Shown in pieces: positions 52,866-61,203 of a DNA stretch of 64,000 bases (its first letter is position 1; each line of letters opens with the position of its first letter). The notes beneath the pieces were generated by a model, which searched no databases, was not told the origin of the DNA, and saw only the letters and a program-made list of their open reading frames with translations. Both the position numbers and the translations under genes were made by a program. Origin of the DNA: Lewinellaceae bacterium (GTDB lineage Bacteria > Bacteroidota > Bacteroidia > Chitinophagales > Saprospiraceae); assembly GCA_020636255.1 (NCBI GenBank), contig JACJYE010000006.1, forward strand, positions 248,001-312,000. Reading direction: 5' to 3'.

Positions 52866-53953
52866 GCATCTTATTTGTACTGGAACATTTCTACCCCTAT
52901 ATCGGCGGTGCTGAGCGCCTGTTCTGGGAGCTGGCCACCGCCCTGGCGCGCGAAGGCTACCGGGTAGGCGTCGTAACCACCCGTTTCCGAAAGGGCCTTC
53001 CTGAGGAAGAAGAAGTCTCAGGAGTGAAGATCTACCGCGTGAACTGCCGCAACCGCTACTATTTCACCATGGCCAGCCTGCCCGCCATCCGGCGCTTGTT
53101 GCCCGATTACGGGCTGGTGCATACTACCTCCTACAACGCTGCTCTGCCCGCCTGGATAGCTGCCCGGCGCAGCGGAAAACCCGTCGTGGTAACCTTCCAC
53201 GAAGCCTGGGGGCCATTGTGGTGGCGACTGCCCTTCGCCAGCTTCCCGCAGCGCCTGGCCTTTTACTGCTGGGAACGACTGCTGCTGCGGCTGCCCTTCG
53301 AGCGTTTCATCGCCGTATCGGAGTACACGCGCCGCGAGCTCATCCGCCAGGGCGTACCGGAAAACAGGGTGTGCCGGATATACAACGGCCTGGACTACAA
53401 AGAATTCGAAGCATATACACACAGGCCGCCCGAAGTTTTTACCTACACCTATTTCGGCCGCCTGGGCATGTCCAAAGGGCTGGACCTGTTACTGCCTGCC
53501 GCGCGCCGGATGGCACAGGCGCACCCGGACAGCCACCTGAAGCTGATCCTGCCTACCTATCCGGAGGGCATGTACAAATGGGTGAAAAAACGGATCGGCG
53601 AACTAGGCCTGGAGGGCAATATAACCCTGCTGCACGACCTCTCTAAAGAACGGCTGATGGAAGAGGCCTGCAGTTCTTCCTGTGTAGTCGTGCCTTCGTA
53701 TAGCGAAGGGTTCTGTTTCGTAGCCGCCGAAACCGTGGCGCTGGGCGTACCCGTAGCCTCTTCTCAGCAGGGCGCCTTGAAAGAAGTGGTGAGCGGCCGC
53801 TTCGTGGAAATGGAAGCGATGACTACCGATGCACTGGTACGGGCGCTGGAACAGGCTTACGCGGGCAGCTGGCAGGAAAAACCAGCCCGGCGCTTTCACC
53901 TTGCCGAGTCAGTGGCAGCATATATAGCGTTGTACCGGGAGCTGGTGTCCTGA
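52862..53953 (+). CDS. Glycosyltransferase family 4, last gene of the rightward operon
   Basis: The 363-residue GT-B protein begins at a GTG codon coupled to the previous stop: MSILFVLEHFYPYIGGAERL, where the P-x-x-G-G-A-E-R loop is typical of GT4 enzymes. Later come VVTFHEAWGPLWW, TYFGRLGMSKGLDLLLPAA and PSYSEGFCFVAAETVALGVP with the E-x7-E motif. It adds a sugar to a growing lipid-linked glycan in the cytoplasm. It is followed by the two-hairpin repeat array rather than a standard terminator. Confidence 0.92.
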   Translation: MSILFVLEHFYPYIGGAERLFWELATALAREGYRVGVVTTRFRKGLPEEEEVSGVKIYRVNCRNRYYFTMASLPAIRRLLPDYGLVHTTSYNAALPAWIAARRSGKPVVVTFHEAWGPLWWRLPFASFPQRLAFYCWERLLLRLPFERFIAVSEYTRRELIRQGVPENRVCRIYNGLDYKEFEAYTHRPPEVFTYTYFGRLGMSKGLDLLLPAARRMAQAHPDSHLKLILPTYPEGMYKWVKKRIGELGLEGNITLLHDLSKERLMEEACSSSCVVVPSYSEGFCFVAAETVALGVPVASSQQGALKEVVSGRFVEMEAMTTDALVRALEQAYAGSWQEKPARRFHLAESVAAYIALYRELVS

Positions 53954-53976
53954 TTGTCTTTACCTTGGCTTTTGGC

Positions 53977-54153
53977 GGCTCCGCCGAAACGGCATCACGT
54001 CCACGGGCGAAACCCGTGGCTGAGATGTTTACGCCCTTTGGGCGAGGTGTACCTGGATGGCTCCGCCGAAACGGCATCACGCCTACGGGCGAAACCCGTG
54101 GCTGAGATGTTTACGCCCTTTGGGCGAGATGGGTAGCTCCGCCGAAACGGCAT
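53977..54153. repeat. Tandem two-hairpin repeat array
   Basis: There are two full units (from 53977 and 54059, lengths 82 and 76) and a partial third from about 54135. Each begins GGCTCCGCCGAAACGGCA, then has the perfect hairpin CCACGGGcgaaaCCCGTGG (54001-54019 in unit one; the second copy begins GCCTACGGG) and CGCCCtttGGGCG (54032-54044). The same element occurs once at 9617-9710. The array lies between two converging genes and could stop transcription from either side. Confidence 0.85.
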
Positions 54154-54154
54154 T

Positions 54155-54538
54155 TTAGTTGCCGTCCTTGTTACCCCGGTTTTCGCGCATACCGTCAATA
54201 GCCGCCCGCTGTTCGGGGGTGAGGATATTATCGTAGATATCCCTTTGCAGGTTTTGGCGCATAGCGCGGCGTTCTTCCTGGGTATTCACGTTGGAGAAAT
54301 CGTATTTGGCCGCCAGTTCCTGGAGCTGGGCCTGCTGGGCATCGTCGAGGGTAACGCCCAGTTTTTGCAGCTGTTCGGTTGACCTCGCTACCACATCGAT
54401 ATCTCTGGCCTTGCCCTCATTCTTGCCTTCCGGAGTTTCCGCCACTTCTTTTGCTCCCTGGGATTTGGAAGATTGGGAACAGCTACCCAGGCCGATCAGC
54501 AGGGTGGCGAACAGGAAAAACATAATGCTCTTTTTCAT
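54155..54538 (-). CDS. Small Spy-like lipoprotein of unknown function
   Basis: The 127-residue protein has a lipoprotein signal with lipobox LGSC (cysteine about residue 20), a polar linker rich in S, K and E, and a helical domain. The segments VTLDDAQQAQLQELAAKYDF and EERRAMRQNLQRDIYDNILT recall the LTxxQ helices of Spy/CpxP chaperones and of Bacteroidota proteins with 'LTPEQ' motifs (ILTPEQRAAI here). A larger relative is encoded at 60494-61111, with KYDFS/GYDFS and DNILTPEQ/DKVLTRAQ in the same order. Role unknown; periplasmic binding or chaperone function is possible. A well-formed promoter with an inverted repeat precedes it. Confidence 0.7.
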   Translation of the reverse strand: MKKSIMFFLFATLLIGLGSCSQSSKSQGAKEVAETPEGKNEGKARDIDVVARSTEQLQKLGVTLDDAQQAQLQELAAKYDFSNVNTQEERRAMRQNLQRDIYDNILTPEQRAAIDGMRENRGNKDGN

Positions 54539-54560
54539 GGTCGAAATCTTTTTTTGCCCG

Positions 54561-54594
54561 CAAAGATAAATTTAAGTTTGAGTATGCTCAAACT
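54561..54594 (-). promoter_or_regulatory. Promoter with palindrome over the -33 element
   Basis: On the minus strand TTTG (54592-54589) and TATCTTTG (54568-54561) are 20 bases apart, close to the Bacteroidota consensus TTTG-N19-TAnnTTTG. The -33 box lies inside the perfect inverted repeat AGTTTGAGcataCTCAAACT (54575-54594), a likely operator. The start codon of the lipoprotein gene is 22 bases downstream. Confidence 0.7.
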
Positions 54595-54674
54595 CCTGGC
54601 GGTTAGAATGAATGACTTTTTGAATGTCCTCCTCCAGCATCTGTAGGGCGAAGCCGGTGAGCAAACCACCCAGC

Positions 54675-55211
54675 TCAGCCCTGTCCGCTCAATTCTATCA
54701 GCTTCTTGAGGGTGTTGAAGTTACGCGTGGTTGCAGCGACGCCGAGTTTCCTTTCAAGAAAGTTGTTGCTGAGCTTACCCCGGCCATAGGTATGCGGGAT
54801 ATACATATAGGCGGCCGTAGAGGTGATGGCCAGCACTTCCGGAGCGAAGTCCTGAGCGAGCAGGCTTTCCACTTTTTCACTGGAAGGGTACTCCTGGAAA
54901 GAAACGTAAAACACCCTTGAAATATCGTAGCCTTCGCGGAAGGGGTTTTCATCGAGCAACTGCTGAAGCTGCTCACCCGTACGGGCGATGATGGCCAGCT
55001 CCGGGCCGATGTGGGTTTTGATCAACTGGCGTACGCTTTCTTCCAGTTCAGCTGGAGAAAGCGCCGTGCGAAGCACGACGTTGCCGCTCTGTATCCAGGT
55101 ACGCACCGCTTCGAAACCATTGTCGGACAGCAGCTCGCGAAGCTGGGCCATGGGCACTCTGTTCTTACCGGTAGGCATCACGCCGCGCAGCAGGACGATA
55201 TAGGTTTTCAT
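54675..55211 (-). CDS. DUF1697 family protein
   Basis: The start at 55211 (MKTYIVLLRGVMPTGKNRVP) fits the DUF1697 N-terminus 'Y-x-x-L-L-R-G-I-N'; an upstream extension is not family-like. The 178-residue protein shows RTWIQSGNVVLRT (about residues 37-49), the most conserved part of the family, and a C-terminal NFLERKLGVAATTRNFNTLK. DUF1697 is a small cytoplasmic protein of unknown function found in many soil and marine bacteria. It has no evident link to the flanking acyltransferase genes. Confidence 0.88.
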   Translation of the reverse strand: MKTYIVLLRGVMPTGKNRVPMAQLRELLSDNGFEAVRTWIQSGNVVLRTALSPAELEESVRQLIKTHIGPELAIIARTGEQLQQLLDENPFREGYDISRVFYVSFQEYPSSEKVESLLAQDFAPEVLAITSTAAYMYIPHTYGRGKLSNNFLERKLGVAATTRNFNTLKKLIELSGQG

Positions 55212-55287
55212 TGCGTATGGTATTTTATGAACAACAGGCCCGCAAGATAACCATTGCATCCGAGACACTGCAACCCGAACACAGGCG

Positions 55288-57837
55288 TTACTTCCCTCCC
55301 CCATCGATCCTGGCGCGGAGGGCCTCGTTTTCCGCCAGTTTCCGCAGAAGTTCTTCGGCGATCAGTTCATGGCCGCGGGCGTTGGGGTGAAAATCCCAGG
55401 AAGCGATCTTCAGCGCTTCGGGTTGCTCGCCCCGGAAAGCATCTCTGAGGTTGACCGTAAACATGCCCTTTTCCTGTGCCAGGCGTTCTAATGGAGCCTC
55501 ATCACCAGGCGTGAATTCTTCGCCGATGGTGGGCACAAACAACCAAACGGGCACTGCCCCTATCTGGTCGCAAAGCTGAACGACCTTTTCGTAACCCCAT
55601 CCAATGATCTCCATTTCGCGGGCCTTGAGCATATCCATGGGGGTAAGCTGGGCGGAGTCGGCGGCGACAGTTGCATCATGTAACAATTGCCGCAGGTAGG
55701 GATATTTCAGGTCGCGCCCCATAGCATTTGCCTGCTGAATATTGTACAGTATCCGAAAAGTTTCTTTTGGGTGCACGGCCACGAACACTACATCCGGCCG
55801 AAAGGCGCCGGCCTTATCATCCAGCATAGCGATGTCCTGGAAGAGGTGGAAGCTGGATACGCCGAAGTTCAGAAATTCCACGCGGCGCTCCCCGAACAGG
55901 CGGTTCGGGCCGTTGAGCGCCACTTCGGCCCTGTTCTCGAAGGTCTCTTCGTTGCGCACGCCGGTCCCCATTTCCACAGACCCGCCCAGCAAGGCGAAGC
56001 GCAGGGTATTGACGGGTTTCTCGAGGCTGTATTCCTGGTCGCGAAAGCCATGGCTGTTGGTTGAAAAAGGAGCGTCTTTGAATATCACGTTCTTGTTGGG
56101 CAACAGTTCGCGCACCATGATATCATCACGCATATGAGACACCCCCATTTCGCCGAGCTTTTTCCAGTTGTCGGGTTTGGCCTGTTCCATCTCCCACATT
56201 CTCGAACTCAGGTTGTTGTCCGCCATCAAGGTTTCGTAGTAACCTCTGTATAGCTGTTCCTGGTCAAAGTCGTTGAGCTTAGTAAAAAAAACAGGTTCCA
56301 GATCCATTCCCAGGCGTTGCTCGATAGGTTTGTGAAAAACCGGCAACCCCAACACTACCATTGCAGCCATTGCGGCATTGGCCATCCAATGGTTGCGCAC
56401 AATGGAAGGGCTAACAGGAAGTTTATTCCCCTTGTACAGATGCCCCGCGTATTGAATCAAAAGGCCTACCCCTCCCAAAAGGCATACAGCCAGGGCAATA
56501 AGAAGGACATCGCCAGGGCCTGCCGTCCCTGCTTTGCGCATCATCGACCACCACTCTCTGATTGACTGGCTCGTCCAGAAGGACCAGAGCACGATCATGA
56601 AGGTAAAAATGCCCAGTATTTGAAAAGCGTTGCGCAGTGCATAAGCCCATGAAAAAGTCCCTGGACGGGGCTGGTTGCTTCGACGTTTCGATTGCAATAC
56701 GGAATTGGCAGCCACCAATATGCCAAAAAGCCCCCAGAATGCAGTGTCCTGCACCGTTAGTGGGAAAAAACCTCTTATCCAGAACCACTGATAGGCATGC
56801 AGGAACCAGTTGATGAAAAAAACAACCAGTACGGAACCGACAAGGCCGAATAGGGGCCCATATCGCTTAAGCCTGAAATAGATAGGGAAGTAAAAGACCT
56901 TGGTTACAAAATCGCGCCAGTAAATGTTAACGCGCCGCCAGAGGTCGCTAAAACTGTTTGCAAAGAAGTAGTGGTCGAATGTCGGCGGCAGATAAAAACC
57001 AAAAAGGCAAATTACGCCGGCTGAAAAATGGAATATACCCGCCAGGCGCACGATCAGGGCATACGACGCCACCATAAAGTGCAGCAGGCTGTATATATCG
57101 TGTATGTCACCCGGCGAAGGCAACAAATAGTAATAGATCAGGCGGTACGCCAATAGGTGCAACACGCCGTTGGCCATCATCAGAATGCCATGCCGGTAGG
57201 TCTCAAAAGCGGGTTTGGAATAATATGTCCGAATGAACGTGCTATAATCCACTACCGGAAAGATCACAAAGACCAGGTTGGGCAGCAGAAAGAAGTAGTT
57301 GAGCTTTTTCCATAATGAAGCTGGTTGTTTTTCAAACTGCATCTCGTACAGGTATACGATCATCCGGAACATGAACATGGCCCCCAGCACCGGCAATGCT
57401 GCCTTCGCCTCGATCAATGGCAGCCACCCAGCCCGAAATGCCGCCAGCAAAGCGCCTGCAACCAGCACGATACCAATACGGTATTTCACCGCTATTGGCA
57501 GATTCGCCAGCACAAACAAAGCCAGGCCAATCCCTACCAAAAGCGCTCCCTCTATTGGGCCCAACAGGTAAAAGGCCGCTCCCAGATTAACGGCAAACAA
57601 AAAAGGCAGCCGCCAGCCAGCCGGTAGCAGGGCATGAATAGCGAATCCCCCTACCACAAATGGGATCAGTTGCACGAGCCCAAGGTCCTGCTCCAGGTGA
57701 AAGCAATAAATGGCAAAACCAATGAGCACCAACGATAATAGGGCAAGAAAGTACGCCTTCACCCCAATCTTCTGATTGGCGCCCGGCACATCCTGCTTTC
57801 CAACGATCTTTTCCAAAATGTAAAAACGCCCAGTCAT
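55288..57837 (-). CDS. MBOAT-SGNH fusion protein, copy B
   Basis: The 849-residue protein has the same build as copy A: polytopic MBOAT domain with SDLWRRVNIYWRDFVTKVFY and H347 in NWFLHAYQWFW. The SGNH domain follows with LLGGSVEMG as nucleophile block and WDFHPNARGHELIAEELL as Asp/His block. One block differs: VAVHPKETFR replaces AHSNEAHR of copy A, so the oxyanion asparagine is not present at that point and activity may differ. It is downstream of copy C with a 56-base gap on the same strand, and not next to any ligase gene. Confidence 0.83.
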   Translation of the reverse strand: MTGRFYILEKIVGKQDVPGANQKIGVKAYFLALLSLVLIGFAIYCFHLEQDLGLVQLIPFVVGGFAIHALLPAGWRLPFLFAVNLGAAFYLLGPIEGALLVGIGLALFVLANLPIAVKYRIGIVLVAGALLAAFRAGWLPLIEAKAALPVLGAMFMFRMIVYLYEMQFEKQPASLWKKLNYFFLLPNLVFVIFPVVDYSTFIRTYYSKPAFETYRHGILMMANGVLHLLAYRLIYYYLLPSPGDIHDIYSLLHFMVASYALIVRLAGIFHFSAGVICLFGFYLPPTFDHYFFANSFSDLWRRVNIYWRDFVTKVFYFPIYFRLKRYGPLFGLVGSVLVVFFINWFLHAYQWFWIRGFFPLTVQDTAFWGLFGILVAANSVLQSKRRSNQPRPGTFSWAYALRNAFQILGIFTFMIVLWSFWTSQSIREWWSMMRKAGTAGPGDVLLIALAVCLLGGVGLLIQYAGHLYKGNKLPVSPSIVRNHWMANAAMAAMVVLGLPVFHKPIEQRLGMDLEPVFFTKLNDFDQEQLYRGYYETLMADNNLSSRMWEMEQAKPDNWKKLGEMGVSHMRDDIMVRELLPNKNVIFKDAPFSTNSHGFRDQEYSLEKPVNTLRFALLGGSVEMGTGVRNEETFENRAEVALNGPNRLFGERRVEFLNFGVSSFHLFQDIAMLDDKAGAFRPDVVFVAVHPKETFRILYNIQQANAMGRDLKYPYLRQLLHDATVAADSAQLTPMDMLKAREMEIIGWGYEKVVQLCDQIGAVPVWLFVPTIGEEFTPGDEAPLERLAQEKGMFTVNLRDAFRGEQPEALKIASWDFHPNARGHELIAEELLRKLAENEALRARIDGGGK

Positions 57838-57893
57838 GTTTACGCTTAATTTTGTAACTAATGTTGAATCACGGCCCAGGCAACGCTCTGAGC

Positions 57894-60437
57894 TTATCTC
57901 CCCCGAAGTTTCTCCAACAACCCCTCATTACCCTTCAACTGCCGCATCAGCTCTCTGGCGATCAGCTCGTGTCCATGAGCATTGGGGTGGAAATCCCATG
58001 AGGCGATCTTAAGGCTTTCCGGGGCTTCGGCGCCGTAGCTATCCTTCAGGTTGAGGGTAAAAAAGCCGCTTTCACGTGCAATCTTTTCAAGGGTAGCATC
58101 CTCTCCTTGTACCTTGTTGTCATCCAGTGCCGGTACGTACAGCCACAGAGGTATGGCGCCGACATCGCTGGCGCATTCCCGTATGCGGCCCAGCCCCCAC
58201 TTCAGGATATCCTCCTGGAATGGCTCTAGCTTTTCAATAAATTCTGCTTCAGTATCCAGAGGCCTCGCTCCGGCACGCTGCACCAGCTCTTTCAGAAAGG
58301 GGTAGGTCAGTTCCCGCCGGCGGCTATAATCGCGGTACAGGCTGCTGAAAATGCGATGAACTTCATTGGAATGTGCCGTGTACACCACTACATCAGGCTG
58401 AAACTTAGAAGCTTTCCACTCACACATGGCTACATTCTGAAAGAGATGGTTACCTGCAATGGCGAAATTCAGTATTTCCACCTTTTTTTCCTTGTCAAGT
58501 AATGCCGAAGCATTCAGATCATTCTCGGCCAGGTTCTCGTATGTTTCGTCGGTATCGACCCCAGTGCCCATTTCGATGGAGCCGCCCAGCAGAGCAAAAC
58601 GCAGGGTGCGCGCGGGCTTTTCCTTGCTGTATTCCCGGTCGCGAAGCCCATGGCTGTTGGTCGTAAAAATGCCGCCTTTGAACTTCACGCGCTTGCCTGG
58701 AGCCAGTTCCTTGAGTAGGATGTCGTCCCTGTCGACACGCAATCCCAGGTCTTTAAGGCTTTTCCACTCGTCGGGCCGGGCCTGTTCCATTTCCCACATC
58801 CTGGAGTTCAGGTTGCTGGGCGCCATGAGGCTTTCGTAATACCCTTTGTACAGCTGTTCCCTATCATAGGCGTTCAGCTTGGTATATAGGGCCGGCTCCA
58901 GGTCCAGGCCGCTGCTTTTTCCCAGATATTCGTTCACGGGAGGTAGCCCGAACAATACCAGGCCCGCTGTTCCTGCCGTGGCTAGCCACAGCCCACTCCC
59001 CGTCTCCGCAAACCAGGAGAGCTTCCGTTGCCGGTACATATAGGCGAGGTATTGAACCAGCACCCCCACAACAGCCAGCAAGAGTATGGCAAAAACCGGC
59101 TTCAGAAGTTCCGGCAGGTTTTTTGGGCGGCCGCTCGCCATCATGGCCAGCCAGTCACCAGGGGAAGCGCTCGTCCAGAAAGACCACAGCACGGCCATAG
59201 TGCCGAAAATAGCGATGATGTTCAGGGCGTTGCGCAGTGCATAAGGAGCAGAAAACACCCCTGGCCGGGGCCGCGATGGCTTGCGCCGCGCCTGTACGGC
59301 TGAATTGAAAGCCACTAATACTCCCAGCACGCCCCAAAAAGTAATATCCTGAACCGTTATTGGAAAAGTGCCCCTTATCCAAAACCACTGATATCCATGC
59401 AGGAACCAGTTGATCGCAAAAACGATCAACACGGAAAGGGCCATCCCCAATGTCGTCCCATACTTTTTCAACCGAAAATAGATCGGGAAATAAAAAACCT
59501 TGGTCACAAAATCGCGCCAGTAAATATTGACACGCCGCCACAAATCGCTGAAACTGTTAGCGAAGAAGTAATGGTCGAAAACCGGCGGCAGGAAAAAGCC
59601 AAATAAGCAGATGGCGCCCACCGAAAAGTGGAAGATGCCGGCCAGGCGAACGATCAGGGCATACGAAGCGGCCATGTATTGCAGCAGGCTCGCCAGGCTA
59701 TCAACAGTATCCGGCGCCGGCAGCAGGTAGTAGTAGATCAGGCGGTACAGCAGCAGGTGGAATACGCCGTTGGCCATCATCAGGATGCCGCGCCGGTAGG
59801 TTTCGTAAGCAGGTTTCGCGTAATAGCTCTTAACAAAAACTTGATAATCCACTATCGGAAAGATCACGAACACCAGATTGGGCAGCAGGAAGAAATAGCT
59901 GAGCTTTTTCCAGATCGGCGCAGGCTGCTGCTCAAACTGCATCTCGTAGAGATACAGCACCATCCGAAACATGAACATAGCACCCAGTAGCGGGAGTACC
60001 ACCTTGCCGTGGACAAATGGCAACCACCCCGCCCGAAAAAGGGCCAGCAATCCGCCTGCCATCAATAAGATGCCGATGCGGTAACCGATGCGTATAGGGA
60101 GATTAGACAGCAGAAACAACACCATTCCCAGTCCAACCAAAACGGCACCGTCGCGAAAGCCCAGCAACAGATAGATTGCGGCCAGATTTACTAAAAACAA
60201 TAGTGGCAAGCGCCAGGGAAGGGGGACAAACGCATTGGCCAGAAAGGCAAAAAAAAGTACAGGGGCCAGTACACCCAGCCTCAGGCTTTCCTCAATATGC
60301 AAAAAGTGAATAGCCAACACAATAAGCCCCAAGAGCACCGCAAGCTGCAGCAGCCCAGGCAAGCTTATGCCTCCGTTGGCCTGAATAGGTTCCAGCTTAT
60401 CCACCTTCATACCAGATGCCATCTGTTTCGTCTCCAT
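57894..60437 (-). CDS. MBOAT-SGNH fusion protein, copy C
   Basis: The 847-residue protein matches copy A in length and order. MBOAT signatures are SDLWRRVNIYWRDFVTKVFY and H347 in NWFLHGYQWFW. The SGNH domain has LLGGSIEMG, TAHSNEVHR and WDFHPNAHGHELIARELM. The membrane part is nearly identical to copies A and B in the motif regions, so all three derive from duplication. Copies B and C are tandem; copy A lies about 14 kb away in the glycan operon. It is probably an O-acyltransferase acting at the outer face of the inner membrane. Confidence 0.84.
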   Translation of the reverse strand: METKQMASGMKVDKLEPIQANGGISLPGLLQLAVLLGLIVLAIHFLHIEESLRLGVLAPVLFFAFLANAFVPLPWRLPLLFLVNLAAIYLLLGFRDGAVLVGLGMVLFLLSNLPIRIGYRIGILLMAGGLLALFRAGWLPFVHGKVVLPLLGAMFMFRMVLYLYEMQFEQQPAPIWKKLSYFFLLPNLVFVIFPIVDYQVFVKSYYAKPAYETYRRGILMMANGVFHLLLYRLIYYYLLPAPDTVDSLASLLQYMAASYALIVRLAGIFHFSVGAICLFGFFLPPVFDHYFFANSFSDLWRRVNIYWRDFVTKVFYFPIYFRLKKYGTTLGMALSVLIVFAINWFLHGYQWFWIRGTFPITVQDITFWGVLGVLVAFNSAVQARRKPSRPRPGVFSAPYALRNALNIIAIFGTMAVLWSFWTSASPGDWLAMMASGRPKNLPELLKPVFAILLLAVVGVLVQYLAYMYRQRKLSWFAETGSGLWLATAGTAGLVLFGLPPVNEYLGKSSGLDLEPALYTKLNAYDREQLYKGYYESLMAPSNLNSRMWEMEQARPDEWKSLKDLGLRVDRDDILLKELAPGKRVKFKGGIFTTNSHGLRDREYSKEKPARTLRFALLGGSIEMGTGVDTDETYENLAENDLNASALLDKEKKVEILNFAIAGNHLFQNVAMCEWKASKFQPDVVVYTAHSNEVHRIFSSLYRDYSRRRELTYPFLKELVQRAGARPLDTEAEFIEKLEPFQEDILKWGLGRIRECASDVGAIPLWLYVPALDDNKVQGEDATLEKIARESGFFTLNLKDSYGAEAPESLKIASWDFHPNAHGHELIARELMRQLKGNEGLLEKLRGR

Positions 60438-60493
60438 GTACAGGTTTTTTGAATAGTGCAGGAAATTTTAGTGCATTACAACCCGCATTATAT

Positions 60494-61111
60494 TCATTCT
60501 CTCCCACCTAAGGCCCGTTTTTCATTGACGATATCCTGCTGGGCCCTGGTTAACACTTTGTCAAAAACCTCAGACATAAATTGCCGTCGTAAGGCCTGGC
60601 GCTGCTCACCGGGAGGCAGGATACTGAAATCATAGCCGGAAGCAATACTATGGAGCTTTTTTTCCTGCCCGGCATCGAACGTCAGGCCATAGCGCTGAAA
60701 CATTGCCTTCGTCCGCTCAACGAGGTCAAAATCTCTTGATATCACCTTTTCAAGTGGTATCTCTCCCCGCTGTTTGGCGAGCGCCTCTCTATCGGCTATA
60801 CTGATCTCGCGCTTTTTTGCCTGTACACTCTTTATTTCTACGGGTAGCGAAGATGTTTCTGCCATAGGCTTTTCCGGCCGCTCTGCTGCTGGCTCGGGCG
60901 CTAAGGGGTATGGCGCCTCAGAGAGCTCCTCTACGGCAGCTGGTTGTAGAGCTTGGCCCAACGACTGCTCCAGTACAGCAGCCTCCCCTATTGGTGTTTG
61001 CGGCACACTGGTAGGTGGCGGCGCCTCCGGTTCGGGAGAAGCCTCCGGCCCTTTACAAGCAGCCATAACCATTGCAAAGCCCAACAGGAGCAATAGAAAC
61101 GTCGATCTCAT
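60494..61111 (-). CDS. Spy-like lipoprotein, larger relative of the 54155 gene
   Basis: The 205-residue protein has a lipoprotein-type signal (MVMAAC, cysteine about residue 19). A long proline/glutamate-rich linker (about 20-90) follows. A helical C-terminal domain carries LTFDAGQEKKLHSIASGYDF and EQRQALRRQFMSEVFDKVLT, which align by eye with the C-terminal part of the small lipoprotein at 54155-54538. The linker could span the periplasm. It lies 56 bases upstream of copy C on the same strand, so it may share a transcript with the two MBOAT-SGNH genes. Function unknown. Confidence 0.68.
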   Translation of the reverse strand: MRSTFLLLLLGFAMVMAACKGPEASPEPEAPPPTSVPQTPIGEAAVLEQSLGQALQPAAVEELSEAPYPLAPEPAAERPEKPMAETSSLPVEIKSVQAKKREISIADREALAKQRGEIPLEKVISRDFDLVERTKAMFQRYGLTFDAGQEKKLHSIASGYDFSILPPGEQRQALRRQFMSEVFDKVLTRAQQDIVNEKRALGGRE

Positions 61112-61203
61112 CTTCTATAAATGTTTTCTAAAAAAAGGGTACAGGCGGCGTACAGGCCACCGGTTTACAATCTAATCCGCACACTTTATTACCTGATGTC
61201 TTC

